Assembly (NCBI RefSeq): GCF_001187555.1
Contig: NZ_LFIJ01000001.1
Span: 336,169 to 400,168, forward strand
Reading direction: 5' to 3'
From: Gilvimarinus polysaccharolyticus
Lineage (GTDB): Bacteria > Pseudomonadota > Gammaproteobacteria > Pseudomonadales > Cellvibrionaceae
Length of the DNA stretch: 64,000 nucleotides
A program made the translations under genes and the position numbers. Within the stretch, counting starts at the first letter, position 1, and each line of letters opens with the position of its first letter. The notes below the pieces were generated by a model. That model was not told the origin of the DNA, ran no database searches, and worked only from the letters and a program-made list of their open reading frames with translations. Of the stretch, positions 53,549 to 61,731 are shown piece by piece.

Positions 53549-54271
53549 TTATAGCTGATAAACCTTCGGTCCAAAATAATCCGCTAAAAATATCGGAAAT
53601 GCACTCAATACTGATACTCGGCCTTGCGGTAGAAAATCTTCGAGCTGCGCTTGGGCAATTGGCGGCTGGTCAATTACGGGCTCCATGCTAGGCTGCCCGC
53701 TAATAAGGTAGTTGGCTTTTTGCACATTAGCCGTAATCAAAGTTTGCCAGAGCGACTTGTCGATTTTTCTGAGGTCTTGAAAGGCAAAGTCGCCCCGTTT
53801 TGAGTGTAGCCCTTTATAGTTTTTTCCGGTGCAATCGGGCAAATTTACGGTGCGGGTTAAATATTCTTCAGTATCGCTAATATCCCGCAAAGCTTCGGCC
53901 ATGGGGTAGCTGATAAACAGCTTGCCATGTTCGGTTTCGTTGTTGAAATGTGAGAGCATGGCAAGCAGATTCTGTCCGTCGAACTGATCGTCATGGGGCT
54001 CCATATCAAAGAATAGGTAAATTTGACCGATTTGATCACGGCGAAGATCTGTTAAGGGTTCTTGCCCGGGGATGGTTGGTACTAATTCGCTAATAATTGC
54101 AAAAGGGTCAAGGTCGTCGTCTTGGGCTAACTTTTTGTAAAGCTCGTATATATCGTGTCCAAAGGTCATTAAAATTCGGCTTTCATCGCCACTGAAAAAA
54201 GCTTTTTCTAAGCTTTTAAAAATCCCTTTTTCAGGCTTAATGCCTTCAAAAACAAACAGCGTGCGTTCCAT
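53549..54271 (-). CDS. TOPRIM-like (RloB/AbiLii-like) partner of AAA ATPase
   Basis: A 240-residue cytosolic protein. LFVFEGIKPEKGIF places Glu9 as in the first TOPRIM motif, and IYLFFDMEPHDDQ gives Asp89-x-Glu91 as a DxD-like second motif. FISYPMAEAL is a recurrent stretch in small proteins paired with ATPases in ATPase/TOPRIM systems (OLD, AbiL, PARIS-type). Its ATG overlaps the ATPase stop by one base (TAATG), so it is translated second in a coupled pair. Nuclease or tRNA-targeting activity is inference; assignment to a named system cannot be made from reading alone. Confidence 0.6.
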   Translation of the reverse strand: MERTLFVFEGIKPEKGIFKSLEKAFFSGDESRILMTFGHDIYELYKKLAQDDDLDPFAIISELVPTIPGQEPLTDLRRDQIGQIYLFFDMEPHDDQFDGQNLLAMLSHFNNETEHGKLFISYPMAEALRDISDTEEYLTRTVNLPDCTGKNYKGLHSKRGDFAFQDLRKIDKSLWQTLITANVQKANYLISGQPSMEPVIDQPPIAQAQLEDFLPQGRVSVLSAFPIFLADYFGPKVYQL

Positions 54272-55383
54272 TAGCTGGACATGCCTTTGTAGATTTTTTC
54301 TAGGTTATGAGCTCTGCGCAGTTCCTTGCCTGTCAGTTCGGTGATTGCCTGAATGGTTTTATCCAGTACAAAGTAACAATCTGGCCGCAGTAGGTCGTTG
54401 CTCATTACGCCGGTGTTGTGGGTGGTCATAATGGTTTGGCAGTCAGAGTGGGCAACTTTTTCTACAATGCTGGATGCCAGAGCGTGGTGATAGAAAGCGT
54501 CAAACTCGTCGATGTAGGCAAAGGTGATGTCGTTACTTTGAAAGCGCAGCCACCAGAAGTAGAAAATACCCAGAGATAACGTACCGGTAGAGGCGGCTAC
54601 GCCAAACTCTAGTTTGGTCTTGCCAAAATTAAAGTAGATGCCTTTTTCGCCATTGGTAGTGGTGTCCACTATAAGCTCGCACTCTATACCGGCGTTGTTC
54701 AAGAAAGCTTGAAAGTCATTTACCGCATCCGCGTCGATAATGCTTTGTGAGAGGCGCTTAACGCCAATGTTCTTTCCGACATACTCGCCCGTGCGGGTGG
54801 AGCTGAGGGAGCGGAAAAAAACCATGCCTTCTATAAAATCGAGTAGCGCCTCAAACTGTTTTTTTGTTGGTGTATCGTCTAACAGCGCATTGTTATGGAC
54901 GTATTTTAGTAGTGAGATGTTGGAGTCCCCGACATCCGACTTTAAAGATTCGGCCCCAGGTAGCTGAATTTCGGCTTTTGTGGAGATGCGGCGGTCAATA
55001 TTGAGTACTGTGGCGTCATTAATGACTAAGGTCTCGTACACGAGTTGATCCACGGACTTCTTGCCGTAACGATATTCAATGGCGGCACCATCAATACGAA
55101 ACTCAAAGACAAACTCGGCAAGCTCGACACCAGATTTACCGTTGAGGTAGTTACCATCAAGTGTGCTGAGGTAGCTGGGCGAATCTACCAAATGGAGCAC
55201 TGGGTCCACCATCGCCAGGCCAAGGTTAGATTTACCTCCGCCATTGGGGCCGTAAATCATGCCGTGCTCTATAATGCCATCGCGCACAGCCTTACCGTTA
55301 AACTCATATTGCTGGCTGGATAGGTCAAAAGTCAGCCAGTCAGAGAAGTTTCGGAAATTTTTTACGGAAAATTTATGCAGCAT
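54271..55383 (-). CDS. AAA/ABC-type ATPase of a two-gene defence-like module
   Basis: A 370-residue ATPase of the OLD/RloA-like (AAA_15/21) type. It has an N-terminal LHKFSVKNFRNFSDWLTFDL strand pair, Walker A GPNGGGKSN (45-53), a long insertion with coiled segments, Walker B FAYIDEFDAFYH, and a switch histidine in IMTTHNTGVMSND. I chose the ATG at 55383, preceded by GGGGGAAGG at 4 nt; the frame is open from 55455. Such ATPases sense phage products or damage and activate a coupled effector, here the TOPRIM-like protein. The cassette is flanked by direct repeats, suggesting mobility. Confidence 0.75.
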   Translation of the reverse strand: MLHKFSVKNFRNFSDWLTFDLSSQQYEFNGKAVRDGIIEHGMIYGPNGGGKSNLGLAMVDPVLHLVDSPSYLSTLDGNYLNGKSGVELAEFVFEFRIDGAAIEYRYGKKSVDQLVYETLVINDATVLNIDRRISTKAEIQLPGAESLKSDVGDSNISLLKYVHNNALLDDTPTKKQFEALLDFIEGMVFFRSLSSTRTGEYVGKNIGVKRLSQSIIDADAVNDFQAFLNNAGIECELIVDTTTNGEKGIYFNFGKTKLEFGVAASTGTLSLGIFYFWWLRFQSNDITFAYIDEFDAFYHHALASSIVEKVAHSDCQTIMTTHNTGVMSNDLLRPDCYFVLDKTIQAITELTGKELRRAHNLEKIYKGMSS

Positions 55384-55770
55384 AGCGCCTTCCCCCAAAA
55401 TCATTGATAAGCAGAATAGCAGGTTTTTAACTTGCCGTAAAAAAACTACGGCCAAGCCCAGTTTATTGCACTGCTAACTGCTGGGCTGGTGGAGGGTTGT
55501 GTGTAGCTGATATTTTAGATATTTCTTTTTTCATCGCTAATTGAATTGGCTGCCGGCGTGCGTTCTATTGCCTGGCCGGGGCGAGAGTGGCCTCGCGTAC
55601 TTTTGGCGCCAGCGGGTAGCGCCCGGTAAAAACCACCCAACCTCCTAAACCAACAAAGCAAAGAATGCACTGAGCAAGACGCGACAAATCTCTTGAGGCG
55701 TACCGCAGTGCTGGAAAACAGACTCCGGCCGACTTAGAGAAACTGCTTACAAAATGAGCTACGAATAACT

Positions 55771-55854
55771 GGGGTCAGATGAAACTTATGGCACTTAAAA
55801 TATTTTCGGCATTCACCTTGTCTATGGCGGCCAATTTCACTAGCTAGGAGTTAT
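55771..55854 (+). repeat. 84-bp direct repeat, right copy
   Basis: Starts GGGGTCAGATGAAACTTATG and ends GGAGTTAT. Same orientation as the left copy at 53375-53458, about 2.4 kb away across the ATPase/TOPRIM-like genes. Confidence 0.85.
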
Positions 55855-55989
55855 GGGGATGGGAGTTCCGAATACAGTTTACTAAATTCAAATCAGCACG
55901 CTTGCTGAATCTTCAGTGTGTCATTTTTGGCTTCGATGGGTTAGGGGCTCTTGTAGTCACTACCTGATAATAACTACGAAATCGCGAAT

Positions 55990-56029
55990 AACCCCACGCC
56001 CGATCCAGATAACGGATTGGCGTGGGGTT
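55990..56029. terminator. Hairpin terminator next to ppiC
   Basis: AACCCCACGCC pairs with GGCGTGGGGTT across an interrupted inner stem (GATCC/GGAT). The T-run is on the plus strand; on the minus strand it follows ppiC by 11 bp and may still end that transcript. Confidence 0.6.
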
Positions 56030-56040
56030 TTTGGTTTTGG

Positions 56041-56322
56041 TTAGTCTTGGCGCTGGGTTACTTCCAGCAGGTGATAACCAAACTGGGTTTTAACCGGGCC
56101 TTGCACTTCGTTGATTGGCGCACTGAAAACGACTTTGTCGAATTCGGTTACCATTTGGCCGGGGCCGAAGGAGCCTAGATCACCGCCGTTGCGGCCCGAG
56201 GGGCAGCTGGAATGATCTTGTGCCAATTTGGCGAAATCTTCGCCGGCTTCAATTTTGGCTTTCAGTTCGTTGCAGGTGGCTTCGTCTTTGACCAGGATGT
56301 GACGTGCTGTGGCTTGAGGCAT
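56041..56322 (-). CDS. ppiC: Parvulin-type peptidyl-prolyl isomerase PpiC
   Basis: A 93-residue cytosolic parvulin that isomerises X-Pro bonds. The whole domain is present: ARHILVKDEATCNELKAKIEAGEDFAKLAQDHSSCPS, GGDLGSFGPGQMVTEFDKVVFSAP and VQGPVKTQFGYHLLEV, including the catalytic-site His and Cys positions (ARHILV, SSCPS) and the C-terminal FGYH. Length equals E. coli PpiC. It looks like a core gene inside or at the border of the accessory region. Confidence 0.95.
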   Translation of the reverse strand: MPQATARHILVKDEATCNELKAKIEAGEDFAKLAQDHSSCPSGRNGGDLGSFGPGQMVTEFDKVVFSAPINEVQGPVKTQFGYHLLEVTQRQD

Positions 56323-56551
56323 AATTGTGACTCTTTTGGGTGGGTTGTAAATGAGGCGTATACGATAATCGGTATCGCGGTTCAGATCCAGCCTAGCAAA
56401 ATCAAATTGTTATGACCTTTTGTTTGCTGGGCGACCGCATGGGCGCAGGAGATAGATCGGTACAGAGGTAGTTGCCGCGGTGGTACCGGCGTTGAACAAT
56501 CCAAGCGCAATGGTAATATGCGGGTTTAAACCACAGCGCAGGGATAAACGC

Positions 56552-57313
56552 ATGAAGCCGTATTTAATGGTGTTATTGGTGGTCAGCTTGGCCGGTTGTA
56601 GTACTCAGTGGGAAGGCGAGGGCACCAAAGGCAGCCTTACCGTCGTCAAGCCTATCGTGGTGGCACCGCCGTCACAGCGCCAAAATGGCAATACTGGCGA
56701 CATGATTATCTCCGGCGTAAAAATAGCAGAGCAAAAAGTTATCTCTGTTGATGTTCCGATATCCATCACAGGTCAAAACGCTCGCAAAGCCGTGGGCGCC
56801 GTAAATGTTAAAAGCATTCCCTATACGATTACAGTCAAAGCCGGCCCCGCACTGCTAGAAAAATCTGATCTGCAGTACAATTATTATAAAAGCAACCATA
56901 GGCTGAAAGTCGATTATGCCAATCGCTACTCTTTTTCTGGCGGTGTAGCAATTAAACACACAGGGGGAGGGCCGGAGGCTAAAGTTTACTGGTACCCAGA
57001 ACGTGGTTCGGGCCGAGTCTTAACAGCAACACCGGCAGAGCCTGTGCATTACACGGATCAAGGGGTAATCAGAACCCCCGTAGCATTCGACGGCTTTAGT
57101 CAAACCATCACCTACCTCGGCATGTCCGGCGGCCAACTCAAATTTTCATATAAAGAATTTAGCGGCACTATGGTACGCGACGCATACACTCAAGAGTTTA
57201 GTTACGACTACAAGCCTAATGGTGAATACCGCTATAAAAACGCTGTGTTTGTCGTGCACAAAGCAACTGCCGGCACAATCGATTACACAATACTTAAGTC
57301 GTTTGTGGATTAG
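56552..57313 (+). CDS. Hypothetical lipoprotein
   Basis: A 253-residue protein with a lipobox (VVSLAGCS, Cys16). The ATG at 56552 has AGGGA upstream and gives the proper signal; the frame is open from 56480. The mature part is beta-rich, with Tyr-rich segments (YNYYKSNHRLKVDYANRYSF, FSYDYKPNGEYRYKNAVFVVHK). No family recognised and no catalytic motif seen. A strong terminator follows, so it is transcribed alone. Confidence 0.65.
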   Translation: MKPYLMVLLVVSLAGCSTQWEGEGTKGSLTVVKPIVVAPPSQRQNGNTGDMIISGVKIAEQKVISVDVPISITGQNARKAVGAVNVKSIPYTITVKAGPALLEKSDLQYNYYKSNHRLKVDYANRYSFSGGVAIKHTGGGPEAKVYWYPERGSGRVLTATPAEPVHYTDQGVIRTPVAFDGFSQTITYLGMSGGQLKFSYKEFSGTMVRDAYTQEFSYDYKPNGEYRYKNAVFVVHKATAGTIDYTILKSFVD

Positions 57314-57339
57314 TTGCTCGCTATTACTCCGGACACAAA

Positions 57340-57363
57340 AAAGGCCACCCGAAGGTGGCCTTT
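57340..57363 (+). terminator. Rho-independent terminator
   Basis: AAAGGCCACC/GGTGGCCTTT with a CGAA loop, 26 bp after the lipoprotein stop. Its A-run also gives a T-tract on the minus strand. Confidence 0.88.
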
Positions 57364-57659
57364 ATCGATGTTGTCAAAATGCTGTCATTACAGGGCTGAA
57401 ACAGCCCTAACTAACCCCACATTTCGCCACGACACACTTGTAAGTCATTGATTTATAGGGGTATTGTGTGGGTCGGGGGAGCTCATAATGCACGTCCGTG
57501 TGCATTACCCTGCGGGCACCCTCATCGGCTGTGCAAATCTGATCCGGTCAGATTTGTGGTCGCTCTTGCGCATCCTTGCGCTCGCGACATTAGTGCTTCC
57601 ATGCACGTCAACCCCCGGGACTTTACCAGTCCAACCCTTTCAACCTACAGCCAATAAAA

Positions 57660-57688
57660 AACCCCCAGATCTCTCGATCTGAGGGTTG
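57660..57688 (-). terminator. Terminator-like stem of the duplicated ssrA end
   Basis: On the minus strand AACCCTCAGATC pairs imperfectly with GATCTGGGGGTT and is followed by a T-run. It stands directly after the 21-bp copy of the tmRNA 3' end, mirroring the real ssrA arrangement. Confidence 0.65.
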
Positions 57689-57689
57689 T

Positions 57690-57710
57690 TTATTGGTGGA
57701 GGCGGGGGGA
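57690..57710 (-). repeat. Partial copy of tmRNA 3' end (candidate att site)
   Basis: TGGTGGAGGCGGGGGGAGTTG is identical to 57840-57860, the last 21 nt of tmRNA in complement. Integrases of genomic islands commonly use this part of ssrA and leave such copies. Confidence 0.65.
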
Positions 57711-57804
57711 GTTGGTCGCTCTTGCGCGTCCTGCGCTCGCGACATTAGTGCATCCCTGCACGTCAAACCCCCTACGGGGGACACTCTCTACGCGCCCCAC
57801 AAAC

Positions 57805-57832
57805 AAAAAAGGCCACCCAGTTGGGTGACCTT
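57805..57832 (-). terminator. ssrA terminator
   Basis: On the minus strand GGTCACCC-AACT-GGGTGGCC followed by TTTTTTG, starting 8 bp after the tmRNA CCA end. Confidence 0.88.
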
Positions 57833-57839
57833 GTTTGTT

Positions 57840-58228
57840 TGGTGGAGGCGGGGGGAGTTGAACCCCCGTCCGCCGGCACTCCGCTCGCGGCTCTACATGC
57901 TTAGTTTCCGTTAATTGATTTAACTCATCTGCGACCCAACGGGCAGGGTGCAGCGAGCGAGTTCGCTTTAGTTTTGCAATGTTGCCACGATCATAACAAC
58001 ACAGCTATCCAGTTCTATATGACAGTCTGTAACGCGGTACTGGCACCTTGTCATAGACCGCTAACGGCGTACCGTTAGAAGTGCTTCATAACCGCTTACG
58101 CGGCTAGTTGGGCACCGTAGTTGTCGTCATTGGCAACTAATAGTTTGCAGCTTGGGATTAACGTGATTGGCTACCATCACGGCATGCACCTTGAGTTTTG
58201 CCACCGGCGTCGAATCCAAGTCGCCCCC
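57840..58228 (-). ncRNA. ssrA: Transfer-messenger RNA
   Basis: Rescues stalled ribosomes together with SmpB, tagging the unfinished protein. On the minus strand the RNA begins GGGGGCGACTTGGATTCGACG and ends GTTCAACTCCCCCCGCCTCCACCA with an encoded CCA; these ends pair as the alanine-accepting tRNA-like domain. The tag frame (58134 down to 58096) reads ANDDNYGAQLAA then stop. Total length is 389 nt, normal for a one-piece gammaproteobacterial tmRNA. smpB is not in the window. The 3' end is partly duplicated downstream, as expected for an integration hotspot. Confidence 0.96.
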
Positions 58229-58815
58229 AAAACTGGGTGTGGCTTGTTAACTTAGCCGTACATTGGGACAAGCGAGTAATAGCTTGGTTCCCAACAGCCG
58301 GCCATTGTAGGGCTCACGGGCTGTAAGTACAAGGGGGCGGACGATGCTTAGGGCTTAATTTCACTTAAGTGCTGGACGGCGTTGGGGGTTGCTCCGGCAG
58401 GCGGTGTGGTTGCCTTTTAAGGTGGTTTTTTAGGGGGCGGTTTGATTCCGCTGCGAGCGCGGTACGGCTATCGGCAATCCGGTTGGTGTGGGTTGATTGG
58501 GGTTGCTTGATTTTTGCTCACGCTGGCCTGCTATTGGTTTGGTGCAATTGGATTCTATTAACGGTCATTTTTGATTTTGGTGTGTGGGTCAGGGTGGTGT
58601 TGCAAAAATTACATACGTATTCATAAGTTTTATCGCCATTTCAGGCTTTTGAATACGTATGCAAGCAATTGCGTGGGGTGGGTGGTGGCTCTAATCTCAG
58701 TAACAGGTTCATGACAAGCCACCAGCACCCTAATGCTGGGTTTGTCAGCCACTGGCGCGCTGGTTATGTCGGTGGTGCTGAAATTGATAATAATAGACCA
58801 ATACAGGATTGCATC
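58229..58815. other. Divergent regulatory region between ssrA and the carbohydrate-type TonB receptor
   Basis: About 587 bp without a convincing gene. The receptor-proximal part carries a paired ATACGTAT operator and a promoter (58600-58660). The ssrA promoter must lie just right of 58228, but I could not assign its elements. In-frame translation upstream of the receptor start has no signal-peptide character, supporting the start at 58816. Confidence 0.5.
58613..58660. promoter_or_regulatory. Paired operator with 11-bp inverted repeat upstream of TonB receptor
   Basis: ATACGTATTCA (58613-58623) and its exact complement TGAATACGTAT (58650-58660), each containing the palindrome ATACGTAT, lie 37 bp apart. 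The left site falls between TTGCAA (58600-58605) and CATAAG (58622-58627), a candidate promoter with 16-nt spacing. This suggests repression by a LacI-family type regulator. Confidence 0.6.
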
Positions 58816-61602
58816 ATGAAACAAGTTAAAAGGTTGTTGCTACCTTCGGCCATTAGCTGCGTTATTGCAGGTTTTGCTCCGACTGCTTTTGCTCAAGATA
58901 ATGTCGAGTCTGGCATGCTTGAAGAAGTTGTGGTTACTGGTATTCGCGCCAGTTTGATTAACTCGATGGCGATTAAAGAAAACTCCAGTTCAATTGTTGA
59001 GGCGATCTCGCCGGAAGACATTGGTAAATTACCTGATACCAGTATTGCTGAGTCTTTGGCTCGCTTGCCCGGCTTAGCCGGTGAGCGTCGCGATGGCCGC
59101 ACCAGCGGTATTTCGGTACGTGGCTTTAATGAAAACTATGTAGCTACCACCATGAACGGCCGCGAGCTGTTGGGCATTGGTGACAACCGTGGGGTTGAGT
59201 ACGATTTGTACCCCTCCGAGATCGTATCCGGTGCGGTGGTGTACAAAACTCCCGATGCCAGCCTAGTTAACCAAGGCCTGGGCGGTATTGTTGATTTGCG
59301 CACCCGTCGCCCGCTAGATAGCGATCGTATTATTAGCTTTAACGGCAGTTACGAGATGAACGACTTGGAGTCGGGCAACCCTGACTACGATGATACCGGT
59401 CACCGTTTGGCGTTAACTTATTCTGATAACTTTGCCGATAACACTTTAGGTTTAGCGGTTACTGTGGCGACTATGGAGTCTCCCAGCCAAGAAGAGCAGG
59501 TGCGTGCGTGGGGTTATGCCGATGCGCCCGATGGCTCTAAAGTGTTGGGTGGCCACGATACTTTTGTGCGCTCGGCGTTGATGAAACGCGATACTATTTC
59601 GGCGGTTGGTCAGTACGCACCTAATGATCGTTTAACCTTGACGGTTGATGCGCTTTATATCGATTTTGAAGAGTCTAAAGTGTTCCGTGGTTTGGAAGAG
59701 GGCGGCCCAGTATGGGGCGGCGCTAACTGGAACGCGACTTCAATTGAAGATGGCTTGGTTACCTCTGGTCAGTTTGACGGCTTTCACAGTGTGATTCGTA
59801 ACGATGGCGAAGTAAAAGACGGCGACTTGTCGACTTTTGGCTTTAATGTTGAGTACATGCTGAATGATGCTTGGATGTTGACCTTTGACGCCGCCCATAG
59901 CGAGTCGACCAAAGACTTGATCAACATGGAAAGCTACTCGGGTGTTGGCCGCGCGCAAACCCCAACTCAGGGCAGCGCTGCGGCTCGTACTTGGGTGATG
60001 GATCCAACCACGGGTGTGCAATATAGCGCGCACCCCACTATTGTTATGCCCGATTACACCGATCCTAATGTTATTCGTTTGGCCGGCCCACAAGCGTGGG
60101 GTGGTGCGATAGCCCCGCTGGTTGGTGGCAACAGTAACGCGCAAGACGGTTTTGTTAACAACCCATCGTTTGAAGAAGAGCTAGACACTTTGCGCTTAAG
60201 CGCCAAAGGCGATCTTGATATTTCGATCATCGACAGTGTTGAAGTGGGTGTGGCTTATTCTGACCGCACAAAATCTAAAGTAAACTACGGCGCCTTTTTG
60301 GTGGCACCGGGTTATGACGACTCACTACCGGCCGATCAGCAAACCGCTATTGCCGTACCTGAGAAATACATTGAAGGCAGCGCTAACCTAGACTTTGTCG
60401 GCTTGGGCAGCATGCTTGCCTACGACGGTATTGGTATGTACCGCGATGGTCTGTACCGCGAGATTGACGCCACTCAGGCCGAAACCGCGCGCTTAGGTGA
60501 TACTTATAGTGTCAATGAAGAAGTGTTTACTGCTTACGGTTTGGCTAACTTTAGCGCCGGCATTATGAGCGGTAATGTAGGTATTCAAGTGGTCAGCAGC
60601 GATCAAAGCTCAACCGGTTTTGATACTTACACCGGCGCTGACGGCACTGTGGTTGCGACTCCAGTAACAGGCGGTGCGGATTACACTAAAGTGTTGCCAA
60701 GCTTAAACACTAATTTCCAACTGAGTGAAAACCAAGTGTTGCGTTTTGCCGCGGCTAAAACCATGTCTCGTGCCCGTATGGACGACATGAAGCCCAACAA
60801 CACCATTGGCTTTAACTTTGATGCGGCTCGCCGCGTTAGTGACGACCCTGAGTTTAGTGCTTGGAGTGGTTCGTCGGGCAACCCAGGTTTGCAGCCTATT
60901 GAGGCGGTTCAGGCCGATTTATCTTACGAGTACTACTTTGCTGACGACGGTTATATTGCCGCAGCGTACTTTTATAAAGATCTGCAAAACTGGCATTTAA
61001 GCACTAGCGCCTTAACGGACTTTAGCGCCTACATAGTGCCCGGTTACCACGATAAAGATATTGCCGCGTTAGCATCGACCCAAGGTTTTACCGATTCTAT
61101 GGTAGAGGCCGGTGACGGTTATGTTAAAGGCACAGAGCTGCAAGGTAGCTTGCCGTTCCATATCTTTAGCGATTGGTTGGATGGTTTTGGCATCATTGCC
61201 AGCGCGACTTTCTTGGATGGTCAGGTTGAGTACGAAGGTGTGGAATCGGATATTCCGGGCTTGTCGGATGAGATTTATCAGCTGACCGCGTTCTACGAGA
61301 AAAACGGTTTTGAAATTCGCATTAGCGGCCGCAAACGCGACCAGTACCTAACTGAGTTTTACGGCACCAGCTTGGCGTTAACGCCAACCGCCGACCAAGG
61401 TGCTGAGTTGATTGATGCGCAAATTGGTTTTGATTTTGGTGCCGCCGGTATCGAGTCATTGGATGGTTTGAGCATCACCTTGCAGGGTCAAAACTTAACC
61501 GACGAAGAGACTATCTCGGCGGCTGAAGATGATCCGCGTCAAGTGAACAAATACCAGCATTTTGGTGCTAACTATATGCTGGGTGTTAACTACAAGTTTT
61601 AA
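58816..61602 (+). CDS. Carbohydrate-type TonB-dependent receptor (TIGR01782-like)
   Basis: Outer-membrane receptor of 928 residues with a signal peptide (LLLPSAISCVIAGFAPTAFAQ), a TonB box (EEVVVTGIR), and a plug with DIGKLPDTSIAESLARLPGLAGERRDGRTSGISVRG. The latter is the hallmark of the large Xanthomonas/Caulobacter-type receptors that import oligosaccharides. The barrel ends NYKF with a terminal Phe. I chose the ATG at 58816; the frame is open from 58669 but that part has no signal character. The next gene is a tryptophan-halogenase-like protein, a frequent companion of these receptors. Paired operators upstream indicate substrate-induced expression. Confidence 0.9.
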   Translation: MKQVKRLLLPSAISCVIAGFAPTAFAQDNVESGMLEEVVVTGIRASLINSMAIKENSSSIVEAISPEDIGKLPDTSIAESLARLPGLAGERRDGRTSGISVRGFNENYVATTMNGRELLGIGDNRGVEYDLYPSEIVSGAVVYKTPDASLVNQGLGGIVDLRTRRPLDSDRIISFNGSYEMNDLESGNPDYDDTGHRLALTYSDNFADNTLGLAVTVATMESPSQEEQVRAWGYADAPDGSKVLGGHDTFVRSALMKRDTISAVGQYAPNDRLTLTVDALYIDFEESKVFRGLEEGGPVWGGANWNATSIEDGLVTSGQFDGFHSVIRNDGEVKDGDLSTFGFNVEYMLNDAWMLTFDAAHSESTKDLINMESYSGVGRAQTPTQGSAAARTWVMDPTTGVQYSAHPTIVMPDYTDPNVIRLAGPQAWGGAIAPLVGGNSNAQDGFVNNPSFEEELDTLRLSAKGDLDISIIDSVEVGVAYSDRTKSKVNYGAFLVAPGYDDSLPADQQTAIAVPEKYIEGSANLDFVGLGSMLAYDGIGMYRDGLYREIDATQAETARLGDTYSVNEEVFTAYGLANFSAGIMSGNVGIQVVSSDQSSTGFDTYTGADGTVVATPVTGGADYTKVLPSLNTNFQLSENQVLRFAAAKTMSRARMDDMKPNNTIGFNFDAARRVSDDPEFSAWSGSSGNPGLQPIEAVQADLSYEYYFADDGYIAAAYFYKDLQNWHLSTSALTDFSAYIVPGYHDKDIAALASTQGFTDSMVEAGDGYVKGTELQGSLPFHIFSDWLDGFGIIASATFLDGQVEYEGVESDIPGLSDEIYQLTAFYEKNGFEIRISGRKRDQYLTEFYGTSLALTPTADQGAELIDAQIGFDFGAAGIESLDGLSITLQGQNLTDEETISAAEDDPRQVNKYQHFGANYMLGVNYKF

Positions 61603-61654
61603 AGCTCTCCTCGCTTTATGTTAGGCCTCTTGTAAAAGCTGGCCGCTATTGCTT

Positions 61655-61689
61655 AGCCCCTGCTACCCTTTGGTAACAGGGGCTTTTTT
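61655..61689 (+). terminator. Terminator after TonB receptor
   Basis: AGCCCCTG-C-TACC pairs with GGTA-A-CAGGGGCT, followed by six T. The ATG at 61690 abuts the T-run, arguing against its use as the next gene's start. Confidence 0.85.
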
Positions 61690-61731
61690 ATGGGCTGTGA
61701 TAATAAATACAATAATGCTGGAGTGAGCAAC

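Larger units (their letters stand above)
55384..56040. other. Non-coding stretch with repeat copy and a start-less frame
   Basis: Between the ATPase gene and ppiC. On the minus strand, 55565-55774 is an open frame of 70 codons without a start, whose translation includes FPALRYASRDLSRLAQ and CFVGLGGWVVFTGRYP; it looks protein-like and may be a gene remnant or part of a repeated element. The 84-bp repeat copy lies at 55771-55854. From there to 55989 nothing is recognised. Confidence 0.4.
57557..57772. repeat. Duplicated block downstream of ssrA
   Basis: Two copies of a roughly 58-bp unit starting GGTCGCTCTTGCGC and containing GCGCTCGCGACATTAGTGC lie at about 57557-57614 and 57712-57768. Between them are a terminator-like stem (57660-57688) and a 21-bp copy of the tmRNA 3' end. 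Two further hairpins precede (AATGCAC/GTGTGCATT near 57487-57506 and AAATCTGA/TCAGATTT near 57535-57555). Confidence 0.7.

Noticed and set aside
57448-57682. Two overlapping plus-strand frames of about 70 codons
   Set aside because: They consist of the hairpins and the duplicated GGTCGCTC unit downstream of ssrA, lack ribosome sites and resemble no protein.
57693-57914. Plus-strand frame ending with a VWWRRGELNPRP-type peptide
   Set aside because: This is the well-known false protein produced by translating across the complement of tRNA or tmRNA 3' ends. It overlaps ssrA.
61690-61731. Longer halogenase-like protein from the ATG at 61690
   Set aside because: That ATG abuts the T-run of the preceding terminator and lacks a ribosome site. 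GTG at 61732 has GGAG at 8 nt.
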